A stretch of 64,000 bases of DNA from Actinoplanes couchii (GTDB lineage: Bacteria > Actinomycetota > Actinomycetes > Mycobacteriales > Micromonosporaceae). Below, one piece after another: positions 8,561-17,717 of this stretch. The DNA lies in the NCBI RefSeq assembly GCF_016862075.1, contig NZ_BOMG01000097.1, positions 109,448 to 173,447 of the forward strand, given 5' to 3'. Below the pieces are notes generated by a model, which worked only from the letters and a program-made list of their open reading frames with translations, ran no database searches and was not told where the DNA came from. Within the stretch, counting starts at the first letter, position 1, and each line of letters begins with the position of its first letter. The translations under genes and the position numbers were made by a program.

Positions 8561-9669
8561 CAGCAGTAGAGGTTGCTGCCGGCCGCGACACCCAGGATCT
8601 GGGTGAATCGCAGGTACGCGTCGACCCGGCTCTGCACCTGGCCCGGGTTGCCCCCGTTGCATTCGATGCTGCCGTTGATGGTCCGGATGGTCTGCCCGAA
8701 CCCGGCGCTGTTGACCATCGCGTTGTGGCCGGTCATGGTGCCCGCGCCGGTCGAGGTCATCCAGAACCAGAGGCCGGTCTTCCACGCCACCGCGGCGTCG
8801 TTCTGCACCGCCCACGGGTTGTTCAGCAGGTCGATGCCGAGCGCGTCACCGGCGGCCTTGTAGTTGTAGTTCCAGGACAGCTGGATCGGGCCGCGCCCGT
8901 AGTAGGCGGCCTGCCCGGCCGGGCACCCGAACGGCTGGTTCCAGTCGCAGTAGTGCGGGTAGTTGGCGGTGTTCTGCTCGACGATGTGGACGAGACCGCC
9001 GGTTTCGTGGCCGACGTTGGCCAGGAACGCCGCCGCCTCCTGCCGGCGCACCGTGTCACTGCCCGCGCCGGCGAACGCCGGGTACGCGCCGAGCGCGGTG
9101 ACCAGGCCACTGTAGGTGTAGAAGCCGTTGCGGCCCGGGAACATCTGGTTGAACTGGGCCTCGGTGACCACGAACCCGGACGGGGTGCCGCCGCCGGCGG
9201 CCGGCGCGGTCCACTTCTGCGCCCCGGTGCCGTTGCAGGTCCACAGCTGCACGACGGTGAAGTCCGCCGACGAGCCGCCGGTCAGGTCGAGGCACTTGTT
9301 GGCGTTCGGGTTCACCAGGTCGCGGGCGGCGCTGAACACCCATTGCTGGGCGACGCTGCCGTTGCAGTCCCACAGCTGGATCTTCGTGCCGTCGGCGGTG
9401 CCGGCGTTGGAGACGTCGAGGCATCTTCCGGCGGTACGGATCGTGCCGTCACCGGGGCGGCTCCACTGCTGGGTGGCGTCGCCGACACACGAGTACAGGT
9501 CGATCGCGGTGCCGTTGCCGGTGTTGCCCCCGGCCGCGCCGATGCACTTGCCGGCCAGGCCGGTGATCTGCCCGGTGGCCGCGGACGCGGGCGCGCCGCC
9601 GAAACCGAGGATGCCGACGGCGGTGACCAGGCTGAGGAGAACGGCGAGCAGGGGTCTACGAGTGCTCAT
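8560..9669 (-). CDS. Secreted GH19 chitinase with N-terminal ricin-B lectin domain
   Basis: A 369-residue exoenzyme. A signal peptide (cleavage near residue 31) is followed by a beta-trefoil lectin domain (about 33-155), then a GH19 catalytic domain. HETGG at 221-225 holds the general acid Glu222, Glu231 is the likely second acid, and YYGRGPIQLSWNYNY is the conserved substrate-binding strip. It hydrolyses chitin by inversion. The lectin-type carbohydrate module is unusual in place of a CBM5/12. It is the first gene of a two-gene operon with the SPI-like protein. No chitin-operator direct repeats were recognised upstream. Confidence 0.94.
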   Translation of the reverse strand: MSTRRPLLAVLLSLVTAVGILGFGGAPASAATGQITGLAGKCIGAAGGNTGNGTAIDLYSCVGDATQQWSRPGDGTIRTAGRCLDVSNAGTADGTKIQLWDCNGSVAQQWVFSAARDLVNPNANKCLDLTGGSSADFTVVQLWTCNGTGAQKWTAPAAGGGTPSGFVVTEAQFNQMFPGRNGFYTYSGLVTALGAYPAFAGAGSDTVRRQEAAAFLANVGHETGGLVHIVEQNTANYPHYCDWNQPFGCPAGQAAYYGRGPIQLSWNYNYKAAGDALGIDLLNNPWAVQNDAAVAWKTGLWFWMTSTGAGTMTGHNAMVNSAGFGQTIRTINGSIECNGGNPGQVQSRVDAYLRFTQILGVAAGSNLYC

Positions 9670-9829
9670 ACAAGGAAGTCCGTCCTTGTCGAAATCTGCC
9701 AGGGGCCGCGCGCGCTACATCTATGCAACACCGCCGTACATCGACGTGTAAAGATATGTAAGGTTTCTTGTTTTTAGGTGGGCGAGATCCACCTGGTCGC
9801 CGCTCATCGAGGATGGATAATCTCGGGCG

Positions 9830-12671
9830 GTGACCGCACGGACACGCTACGACCGTGACATCGCGGACCTTCGCGGCCCCGCCGCGCGGGGCAGTGTCAA
9901 CGCGATGCTCGACCTGGCCGCCCTGCTGCGCGAACGGTTCCTGCACACGGGAACCGCCGCCGACCTCGTGGACGCGCACGGCATCCTGGCCGGCGCCGCC
10001 GACCGGCTGCCCCGCGAGCACCCGGCGCGGGCCGTGGTGCTCAACAACCTGGCGCCGATCCTGCGCGACCGCTACCAGCTGACCGGCGATCCCGGGTTCC
10101 TGCGCGGCGCCCTGTCGTGCAGCCCGCCGCCCGGGCCCGGGGATCCGTACCAGTACGCGCTGAACCGGTCGGAGACTCTGCGCCTGATCGCCGAACGCGA
10201 CCGTGATCCGGCAGCCCTGGCCGAAGCCGAGGCGCTGCAGCGGACCGCCCTGACCCGGATACCGGACGGCACCGACGTGCGGGAGAGCCTCGGCGAGCTG
10301 CTGCGCCTGCGCTACCACCTCACCGGCGACCCGGCCGCACTCACCGAGGCCGGCGAACTGCTGCGGCGATGCGTGCAGGACACACCCACCGACCATCCGC
10401 GGTACGCCGACCGGCTCGCGGCGCTCGGCAACACCCTGCAGCTGACCGCGTTGCACACCGGCGACGAACCGACCCGGGAGACCGCGATCCGGTACCTGCG
10501 CCACGCCCTGGAACTGACCCCGGAGCCGATGCAGGGCCGGGCGTTCCGGATGACCGACCTGGGGACCGCGCTGTGCGACCGGGGCCGGCACACCGACGAC
10601 CTGACCGCCCTGCGCGACGGCGTCGCCCTGCTACGGGCCGCCCTGGACGAGACACCACCGGACGACGGTTCGTGGGGCAACCGCGCGCAGAACTTCATGA
10701 ACGTCGCTCTGACCCTGGTCGAGCGCACCGGCGAGACCGCCGTCCTCGACGAGGCGATCACCTTCGGCGACCGGGCCCGCACCACAGGTGCCTGGGCGAC
10801 CACCGTCGACCTGCTGCTCGCCGGGCTGCTGCGGCGCCGGTTCGTCCTCACCGGGCGGCTCGGCGACCTCACCGAGGCCCTGACCGTCCTGGACCGAGCC
10901 GCCGGCCGCGTGCCCTACGGCGACACCGACCACGTCGCCCTGCTCGGCAATCAGGGTCAACTACGGCTTGCCCGGTACGAGGCCGCCGGTGACCAGGGCG
11001 ACCTGCGCCAGGCAGTGGTGGCCCTGGGATCCGCGGTCCGCGCGAGCCGGCCCGGTGAGCCGATGCGCGCCGACTGCCTGAACGCGTACGCCGACGCCCT
11101 CACCCTGCAGGCCCGCGCCACCGGCGACCCGGCCGTGCTGCGCTCCGCCGCCCGCGCCTACCGTGAGGCCGCCGGCACGCCGGGGCTGCGCCCGATGACC
11201 CGGGTCCTGGCCGCCCGGGCCTGGGGGCGCGCCGCCGCCGACACCGGGCAGTGGGCCGGCGCCCACGAGGGATACACCCTCGCCGTACGGCTGCTGCCCC
11301 TGGCCGTGTCCCGCCGGCTGACCCGCGGCGACCAGGAATACGGCCTCGGCCGGCTCGACGGCCTCGGCGCCGACGCCGCCGCGTGCGCGCTGCAGGCCGG
11401 CCACCCGGAAGCCGCCCTGCAGGCACTCGAGATGACCCGCGGGGTGCTGCTGAGCCACGCCACCCAGGGCCACGACGACCTGGCCCGGGCCGGCCGCCGA
11501 GATCGCCGGGCTGCTCGACCGGCTCCGCTCCGAAGGCCCGCTCACCGGCCCCGCCACCGACGACCGTCACGACCTGGACCTGCGGTTACGCGGATGCCTG
11601 GACGCCGCGCGGGCCCTGCCCGGCTGGGCCGGGCTGCTCGGCCCACCAGACCCGGCAGACCTGTACGCGTGCGCTGCCGACGGCCCGATCGTCCTGATCA
11701 ACGCCACCGAGCACCGCAGTGACGCCCTGATCGTGCAGCCCGGCGGTGTCGCGGTGGTACCGCTGCCCGGCCTGACCCGGCAGGCCGTCGAGGACCAGTC
11801 GGTGGCGCTGGCCGCCGCGGTCGACCGGGCCGCCGACCGCGGCGCGGGCGACCGCGACGCCCAGCAGGCGGTGGCCGGAGTCCTCCGCTGGCTGGGCGCC
11901 ACCGTCGTCGACCCGGTCCTGGACCACCTCGGCGTGCCCGCCGGGCATCCGTCCCCGCCGCGCGTCTGGTGGTCACCGGTCGGGGCCCTGGCTCTGCTGC
12001 CGGTACACGCGGCGGCCGCCGGGCGGGTCGTCTCGTCGTACACCCCGACACTGCGGGCGCTGCGCCGTGCCCGGGCCCGGCCGGCGGCGCCGGGGCCCAC
12101 CCTGGTGGTGGCGATGGCCGAGACACCCGGTGCGACGCCGCTGCCGCAGGCCGGGCGGGAGGCCGCGGCCGTCGCCGACCTGACCGGGGCGACCGTGCTG
12201 CGCGAGGCCGGAGCCACGGCCGGGGCCGTCCGTGCGGCGCTGCCGCGGCATCCGGGTGTGCACTTCGCCTGCCACGCGGTCGCGGACCCGGCGGACCCGT
12301 CGGCAGGGCGGTTGCTGTTGCACGACCACCGGGAGCAGGCGTTGACCGTACGGGAAATCGCCGATCTTGATCTTGATCTGGCCCGTCTCGCCGTGCTCTC
12401 CGCCTGTGAGACGTCGCGCACCACCGCGCACCTGCCGGACGAGGCGCTGCACCTGGCGTCGTCGTTCCAGCTGGCCGGCTATCCCGAGGTGGTCGGCACG
12501 CTGTGGCCGGTCAACGACCGGATCGCCCGGGCCGTCGCCGTCGACCTGTACCGCGGCCTGCAAGCGGGCTCGGGAGCGGCCGAAGCACTGCACGCCGCCA
12601 CCGAACGATGCCGCGCCACCTATCCGGACACCCCCACCCTCTGGGCGGCATACGTGCACAGCGGTCGATGA
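9830..12671 (+). pseudogene. TPR-CHAT protease-like gene interrupted by a frameshift
   Basis: Frame 1 (9830 to about 11490) encodes some 550 residues of TPR-like repeats (LNNLAPILRDRYQLTGDPGF and similar). The sequence then continues in another frame (open from about 11487, reading EIAGLLDRLR) through a complete CHAT domain ending at 12671. The CHAT dyad is intact: HFACHA (His) and LSACETS (Cys), followed by GYPEVVGTLWPVND. The joint lies in CCCGGGCCGGCCGCC at 11484-11498 and needs a shift of one base. The first frame otherwise runs on as Arg/Pro nonsense to 11722. The cause may be real inactivation, a sequencing error, or recoding. CHAT proteases are caspase relatives used in signalling and defence. 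Confidence 0.7.
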
Positions 12672-12710
12672 CAGCCCCCTGATCTTGGTGAATGTCTGCC
12701 ATGGTGGGTC

Positions 12711-13832
12711 ATGAGGTTCTTCCGGCGCCGACCCGAACCCGACCCTCCACAGCCCGCCCCACCCGAACCCACTCTGGAGATCGCCGACCACCCCGAAGGC
12801 ATCGGCGTCACCGTCGACGACAGCGGCCACGTCCCCCGTGTCACCGTCACCCTGTCGCCGAAGATCGCCGTCGGCGCCCTGCTCGGCACCACCATGGAAG
12901 AAAAAGGCCAGAACCACCCCGAGACCCTCGAACTCGCCCATCGGTACGCGGTGATCCTCGCCGCCGAGCCCGCCGACCGCGAACAGGGCATCGAGCTCCT
13001 GGAATGGCTGGCCGACGCCACCGGCGACAACCCGCTCGTGCTCAACGACCTCAGCCGGGTCCTGCAGGAAGCCGGCTACCTGGCCCGGGCCGAGGACGTG
13101 TACCGCCGGGCCCTGTCGCAATGGGAGAACCAGCGCGGCCAGGACGACGAGAACACCCTGAGCGCCGCGAACAACCTGGCCATCGTCCTGATCGGCCTGG
13201 ACCGGCACGCCGAGGCCGAAGGCCTGCTGCGGGACACCGTCGCGCGCCGCGCCCGCACCCTCGACCCCGCCCACCCCGACACGGTCAGCAGCCGCAACAC
13301 TCTGGCCGGCGCACTGCGCGACGGCCCCGCCCAGCTGGCCGAGGCGGAAGGCATGTACCGCGCGATCATCGCCGACCTCACCACCCACGGCGGCCCGCCC
13401 GAGCTGGGCCACGCCGCCCGGCACAACCTCGCCGGCGTCCTGTTCCACCAGGGCAGACTCGGCCCGGCCGAGAAGGCGTTCCGGGAACTGCTCGCCGAAC
13501 GCCTGCGCACCCTGGGCGCCGACCATCCCGACGTGCTGACCACCCGCAACAACATCGCTGCCGTCCTCAGCGCCCGCGGCAAGGTCGCCGAAGCCGAACA
13601 ACAGACCGCCGAGGTACTACAGGTCCGCCGCCGGGTCCTCGGCAGGCACCACCCGGAAACCCTGGACAGCCAGGTCAACCTGGCCGCCATCAAAGCCAAC
13701 CAGGGCCGCGTCGCCGAGGCCCTGCCGCTGCTCGACGACGCCATCACCGGCATGCGCGCCACCCACGGCCCACAACACCCGACGGTCCGCGAACTCGAGC
13801 AGATCCGAGCCCAACTCCGCCGCGGCGGCTAG
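12711..13832 (+). CDS. Kinesin-light-chain-type TPR protein
   Basis: A 373-residue protein with a Pro-rich N-terminus and four or five 42-residue KLC-type repeats, for example DENTLSAANNLAIVLIGLDR, PDVLTTRNNIAAVLSARGK and PETLDSQVNLAAIKANQGR. There is no signal peptide. It starts 39 bases after the CHAT gene, on the same strand, so it is probably co-transcribed and may be its regulator or substrate adaptor (inference). Repeats of this kind usually bind peptides or partner proteins. Confidence 0.85.
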   Translation: MRFFRRRPEPDPPQPAPPEPTLEIADHPEGIGVTVDDSGHVPRVTVTLSPKIAVGALLGTTMEEKGQNHPETLELAHRYAVILAAEPADREQGIELLEWLADATGDNPLVLNDLSRVLQEAGYLARAEDVYRRALSQWENQRGQDDENTLSAANNLAIVLIGLDRHAEAEGLLRDTVARRARTLDPAHPDTVSSRNTLAGALRDGPAQLAEAEGMYRAIIADLTTHGGPPELGHAARHNLAGVLFHQGRLGPAEKAFRELLAERLRTLGADHPDVLTTRNNIAAVLSARGKVAEAEQQTAEVLQVRRRVLGRHHPETLDSQVNLAAIKANQGRVAEALPLLDDAITGMRATHGPQHPTVRELEQIRAQLRRGG

Positions 13833-13959
13833 GCGGCCGGGATGGGTGGAGAGATCGGCTGATCTGGTCGGTGGGTTGACCTGCTGTGGCTGGCGTCCGC
13901 CGCGTCGTTCCTGACCGGACCGATTCTCGGCACCGCGTTCGGCGCTGCGGCGACCGCCA

Positions 13960-14604
13960 TCATTGCTGCCGTTCCTCCCGCACATCCCCTGCGCCCGTAC
14001 GGACCAGTGAGTCCAGATGGCGGCGGATCACCTCGCGCTGAAGCTCCGGCGGGAACCGCTGCGGGAACAACACGGCCTGCATGCCCAGACCGTCGAGCAG
14101 GGCCCGTAACCGGATGCCCTCCACCTCCACGTCGAGGTCCGCCGGTAGACCGCCGGCCGCCTGGGCGCCCCGCACCGTGCGGATCACCAGATCCTGCAGG
14201 ATCTGGTGGGTCTCGTTCGCCTGAGCCAGCAGCGCGGGTCGCGTGCGGGCTGCCATGGCGAACTCGTGCCAGAGCACCAGCTCGTCGTGACGTGCCGCGT
14301 CCAGCGGCAGGAACTCCGCGAGCAGATCCTCGGTGTGCCGGCGCCGGTCGGCCCGGGCCTCGCCGAGAATCGTCTCGGCGTGTGCCCAGACCCGCTCGCT
14401 GACGCGCCGCCCCAGTTCCTGCAACGCGAAGATCAAGAGTTCGTCGTGCCCGGTGAAGTAGTGCCGGATCGACCCGATCGCCAGGCCCGCTTCCTCGGCG
14501 ACGTTGCGCAGCGAGGCCGCCTCCAGGCCGTTACGGGTGACGACGACGTGGACGGCATCGGCCACCATGCGGCGCCGCTCCTGCGGGTCGACGATTTTTG
14601 GCAT
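13960..14604 (-). CDS. TetR family regulator
   Basis: A 214-residue repressor. The helix-turn-helix is SLRNVAEEAGLAIGSIRHYF at about residues 30-49; a BetI/TetR_C-type helical ligand domain follows. The start at MPKIVDPQERR is chosen because a palindrome overlaps the upstream extension. It is divergent from a small membrane protein gene, its probable target. About 125 bases upstream of its 3' end contain no gene. Confidence 0.9.
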   Translation of the reverse strand: MPKIVDPQERRRMVADAVHVVVTRNGLEAASLRNVAEEAGLAIGSIRHYFTGHDELLIFALQELGRRVSERVWAHAETILGEARADRRRHTEDLLAEFLPLDAARHDELVLWHEFAMAARTRPALLAQANETHQILQDLVIRTVRGAQAAGGLPADLDVEVEGIRLRALLDGLGMQAVLFPQRFPPELQREVIRRHLDSLVRTGAGDVREERQQ

Positions 14605-14612
14605 GCGACTTT

Positions 14613-14632
14613 TATAGCACGTACATGCCATA
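14613..14632. promoter_or_regulatory. Operator-like palindrome between tetR and the membrane protein gene
   Basis: TATAGCACGTACATGCCATA reads the same on both strands at 16 of 20 positions and lies directly upstream of the TetR start. It is the best candidate binding site for that repressor. Confidence 0.5.
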
Positions 14633-14669
14633 ATATTTAGCACACCCATGCGAAATAGGGAGTGTGACA

Positions 14670-15143
14670 GTGAACGGTTGGACCCTGGCGGCGGTCGTCA
14701 CGATCGTCCTGATCGCCGTCGTGCTCAAGCGGCTGATCGGCGAGCCCCTCAACTGGCGAGATCTGTGGGCGGCGCCGGTCATCCTGACCGGCATCGGCCT
14801 GTACACGCTGCACCGGACCGCCGGCCTGCATGCCAGCGACTACGCCTGGCTGACGGGCGGCTCCGCACTGGGCCTCACCCTCGGATACCTTCGTGGTTCG
14901 TTCGTCGAGGTCTACGAGAAGCGCGGATATCTCTGGCAGCGCTACCGTGGCCGAACCTTCGCGGCCGTCGTCGGCACGTTGCTGGCAATGTTCGGCTACG
15001 CACTGCTGGCCGACAGGTTCGGCATGCAGCCGACGGCGCGCCCCGTCCAACTCTCGATAGGAATCAGCTTCATCGGCGAAGCGATGGCCGTCACCCGACG
15101 GGGCCTGTCTCTCGGAACGCCGTTCGCACCGACACGCAGATGA
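14670..15143 (+). CDS. Small integral membrane protein (DUF1453/CcdC-like)
   Basis: A 157-residue protein with four hydrophobic segments (near residues 5-20, 30-48, 56-72 and 93-110) and charged loops such as EVYEKRGYLWQRYRGR. It resembles short CcdC-like (DUF1453) membrane proteins, but that assignment is tentative. AGGGAG lies seven bases before the GTG at 14670; the GTG at 14664 is almost on top of the ribosome site and less likely. Divergent placement and the palindrome suggest TetR control. Confidence 0.75.
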   Translation: MNGWTLAAVVTIVLIAVVLKRLIGEPLNWRDLWAAPVILTGIGLYTLHRTAGLHASDYAWLTGGSALGLTLGYLRGSFVEVYEKRGYLWQRYRGRTFAAVVGTLLAMFGYALLADRFGMQPTARPVQLSIGISFIGEAMAVTRRGLSLGTPFAPTRR

Positions 15144-15167
15144 CCGTGGTGGGGCCACGCACCTTCC

Positions 15168-15872
15168 TCAACGGCCGAGCACGGCGCCGTCGTCGAGGCC
15201 GATGATCTGTCCGGTCAGGTAGCCGGCGTCGGGTGAGGCGATGCAGCGGACGGCTGCTGCCACGTCGGCAGGTGTTCCGGCCCGGCCGACCAGGGTGTCG
15301 GCCACCTTCGTGGCGACGAAGTCCGTGGTGTCCTGCACGTAGCCGGGGGCAGGGACATTGACGGTGATGCCGTCCCCGCCCAACTGGCGGGCCAGGCCCA
15401 GAGCCCAGCCGTGCACGGCCGCTTTCGCCGCGGCGTAGGAGCCGGCGGAATGCTTCCCGGCACCGCCCCGTTGCGCCGCAGCGGAGCTGATCATGATGAG
15501 CCGGCCGCCGGGCCGGCTCAACAGCGGCAGCACCGCGGTGAGCAGATTGGTGTCGAGGTCCCGCTGCCACGACCGGGCGAGCGCTTCGAGGCTGTCGTCC
15601 GCCGGCGGGGTGATGATCGCACCCGCGTCGTTGACCAGCACGTTGACAGAACCCAGCCGGCCGATGGTCGCGGCGGCGCCACGAACCTGCGCCGGATCGG
15701 TCAGGTCCGCGCCGATCGGAATCACGTGGTCCGTTCCGGTGGCTTCGTTGATCTCGGCACGCGCCCGATCCAGCAACTCCTCCCGCCGGCCGATGATCAC
15801 CACGTGGCCGCCCTGCCCGGCGAACATGCGGGCGATCTGCTTACCGATGCCGGTTCCGCCACCCGACACCAC
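15168..15872 (-). CDS. Short-chain dehydrogenase/reductase, start uncertain
   Basis: An NAD(P)-binding SDR with SGGGTGIGK close to the N-terminus, NDAG in place of NNAG, the catalytic ISSAAAQRGGAG strand, YAAAK (Tyr/Lys) and a C-terminal LDDGA. The frame is open to a TTG at 15971, but that start has no ribosome site and would pass through a strong dyad at 15920-15947. The GTG at 15872 is the first usual start below it, yet it trims the first beta strand. The promoter or the N-terminus may have been rearranged. Confidence 0.8.
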   Translation of the reverse strand: MVSGGGTGIGKQIARMFAGQGGHVVIIGRREELLDRARAEINEATGTDHVIPIGADLTDPAQVRGAAATIGRLGSVNVLVNDAGAIITPPADDSLEALARSWQRDLDTNLLTAVLPLLSRPGGRLIMISSAAAQRGGAGKHSAGSYAAAKAAVHGWALGLARQLGGDGITVNVPAPGYVQDTTDFVATKVADTLVGRAGTPADVAAAVRCIASPDAGYLTGQIIGLDDGAVLGR

Positions 15873-15919
15873 AGCAAGCCAGATCCCTAACCGCGGGCCG
15901 CCAAGCTCAATAATTATTG

Positions 15920-15947
15920 GATTACTGTTACTGGCAATCCAGTAATC
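15920..15947. promoter_or_regulatory. Operator-like inverted repeat upstream of the SDR gene
   Basis: GATTACTG and CAGTAATC form perfect eight-base arms around a 12-base centre, in an AT-rich patch. It looks like a repressor site for the SDR gene. No regulator is adjacent. Confidence 0.45.
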
Positions 15948-15971
15948 GACCCAGAGTCGAGAAACGGGCAA

Positions 15972-16369
15972 ATCGGACGTACATCATAATGTCAGTTCTG
16001 TTGCATTCCTATATGCCTGTAGGATTTCTGGCTGAGGAGGCGCTGTCCTGGCTCCGCCTACGTTGTTGAACGACACGGAGATGCCACCGAAAACGAGAAT
16101 GGTTGCCGTAGTCGTGAGTCAATCCATCGCTCGCAGCCTCCGCACCGTCATCCGAAACGTGCCTGACCGAGACGAGTGAAACCTCAGGAGGATCGTTCTG
16201 GTGGAACCGGATCAAGATCCGCTGCTCAAGCGATGGGACCGCGCACACGGCTCCGGTGCTGGCCGCGGGTGCCCGGACGACGTAACTCGGTGCCAACGGA
16301 GACCATGCAACCCGCGGTCGTGATCCCGAGTGCCGACGACCGCACCATCTGCCGTCGGCACCGCTGCTG
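15972..16369. other. Gap with no recognisable gene
   Basis: Short frames on both strands have no family resemblance or ribosome sites. Nothing supportable was seen before the transposase relic at 16370. Confidence 0.4.
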
Positions 16370-16638
16370 GATCGGCCCCCGCAGGTGCGCCGGCAGGCGG
16401 CGCACCTGTTCGCAGCGGGTGTTCCCGCTCCGCGGGTCGCGCGGATCCTGGAGGTGTCGGCCTACCACAGTGGCTGCGGGCGTGGACGGCCGGTGGGACC
16501 GCGGCTCTGGCCTCGCGAGGGGCTCCGGGACCGGATCCCCGCCTGTCGGACAGTCAACTGCAGAGACTGCGGCAGCGTCGGGACGCCGGCTCGGCGGCCG
16601 CCGGTTATGGGCAGGACCAGCAATGGACCTTCAGTTGA
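16370..16638 (+). pseudogene. Relic of an IS630-type transposase winged-helix domain
   Basis: One frame reads RRQAAHLFAAGVPAPRVARI, the helix-turn-helix typical of the first part of IS630-family transposases, and about 25 codons later another frame continues with WLRAWTAGGTAALASRG and DPRLSDSQLQRLRQ from the same domain. The frame change, the short length and the absence of a DDE domain mark a decayed fragment. No inverted terminal repeats were identified. Confidence 0.55.
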
Positions 16639-16713
16639 CCACGACGTACGGGCGGCGCGACGGCGTATGAATCGCGGTGCGGACCGTCGCCAAGACGTTC
16701 TGACGCCGGTGGA

Positions 16714-17583
16714 TCAGGCGCGGTCGGCGGTGGTGGCGCTCCAGCTGGCGAGCAGGTCGAGCTTGTCGCGGTCGGTGGAGCCGGGCTCGGCGCTGTAGGC
16801 GTTGATCCGCAGCCCTTGGCCGTCGGTGAGTTCCATCGACTCGTAGCCCAGGTTCAGCTCACCGACCACGGGGTGGTGCAGGTGCTTGATCCCGGAGCGG
16901 TGCAGGCGGACGTTGTGCGCCGCCCACCAGGTCCGGAACACCTCGCTGCGGGTGGTCAGCTCACCGATCAGGTCGGTCAGCGCCCGGTCGTACGGGTCTC
17001 GGCCGGCTTCGCCGCGCAGCAGGGCGACCACGTCCTCGGCGAGTTGTTCCCAGTGGTGGTAGAAGTCCTGGGCGCCGGGGTCCAGGAACAGGAACCGGGC
17101 CAGGTTCGGGGTACGGGCGGCGCCGTCGAAGATGGGGGCGAACACCGCCCGGCCGAGGGCGTTGCTGGCCAGGATGTCGAGCCGGCCGTTACGGATGTAG
17201 GCGGGCGCGCCGGTCATCGCGTCGAGGATGTGCTGCACACCGGGCCGGATCTGCTGCGCGGGGCGTCGCCGGCTGGCCTGCGCGGTCCTGGCCGGTCCGC
17301 TGTTGGCCTGCCGGGCCAGGTCGAACAGGTGCTCGCGTTCGGCGTCGTCCAGGTGCAGTGCCCGGGCCAGGGCCTCCAGGACACTGTCGGAGACGCCGGT
17401 GAGGTTGCCGCGTTCGAGGCGGGTGTAGTAGTCGACGCTGACCCCGGCGAGCATCGCGGCTTCCTCGCGGCGTAGCCCGGGCACCCGCCGGTTGCTGCCG
17501 TAGGCGGGCAGCCCGGCCTGCTCCGGGGTGATCCGGTTGCGGCGGGTGGTGAGGAAGTCGCGGGTCTCGCTGCGATGGTCCAT
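16714..17583 (-). CDS. XRE-family regulator with MmyB-like ligand-binding domain
   Basis: A 289-residue regulator. The helix-turn-helix includes RREEAAMLAGVSVDYYTRLE near residues 36-55, and the C-terminal half (about 110-289) is the MmyB-like PAS-fold domain found in many actinobacterial regulators beside oxidoreductases. The start at MDHRSETRDF matches its paralogue at 18813. It is divergent from an alcohol dehydrogenase gene, with a motif in the gap that recurs at 21824. It probably senses a small molecule and controls the redox cassette to its right. Confidence 0.9.
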   Translation of the reverse strand: MDHRSETRDFLTTRRNRITPEQAGLPAYGSNRRVPGLRREEAAMLAGVSVDYYTRLERGNLTGVSDSVLEALARALHLDDAEREHLFDLARQANSGPARTAQASRRRPAQQIRPGVQHILDAMTGAPAYIRNGRLDILASNALGRAVFAPIFDGAARTPNLARFLFLDPGAQDFYHHWEQLAEDVVALLRGEAGRDPYDRALTDLIGELTTRSEVFRTWWAAHNVRLHRSGIKHLHHPVVGELNLGYESMELTDGQGLRINAYSAEPGSTDRDKLDLLASWSATTADRA

Positions 17584-17619
17584 GCCTTCGACGGTACGTC
17601 CGTGAATGTGCCGGTGGGG

Positions 17620-17634
17620 GGTTCTGCCGTTACC
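17620..17634. promoter_or_regulatory. Shared operator-like motif, copy 1
   Basis: GGTTCTGCCGTTACC in the divergent regulator/dehydrogenase gap matches GGTACTGCCAGTACC upstream of the DHA2 exporter at 12 of 15 positions. It is the candidate site for one or both XRE/MmyB-type regulators. Confidence 0.45.
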
Positions 17635-17717
17635 TGGATCAGCAGTGACTCCCACGTCGGCTGACATGGCGGTTTCCTGGATGGCGAACCAGTGCTTCCA
17701 CGAAGGGCATTTTGAGA

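Noticed and set aside
9669..9829. Possible chitin-type operator repeats upstream of the chitinase
   Set aside because: TACATC-like pieces are present, but they do not match the known Streptomyces chitinase direct repeats, and their spacing is irregular.
11501..11722. Independent start for the CHAT half as a separate gene
   Set aside because: No ATG/GTG with a ribosome site is found near the frame opening, and the frame runs upstream into the TPR coding region, so a frameshift explains it better.
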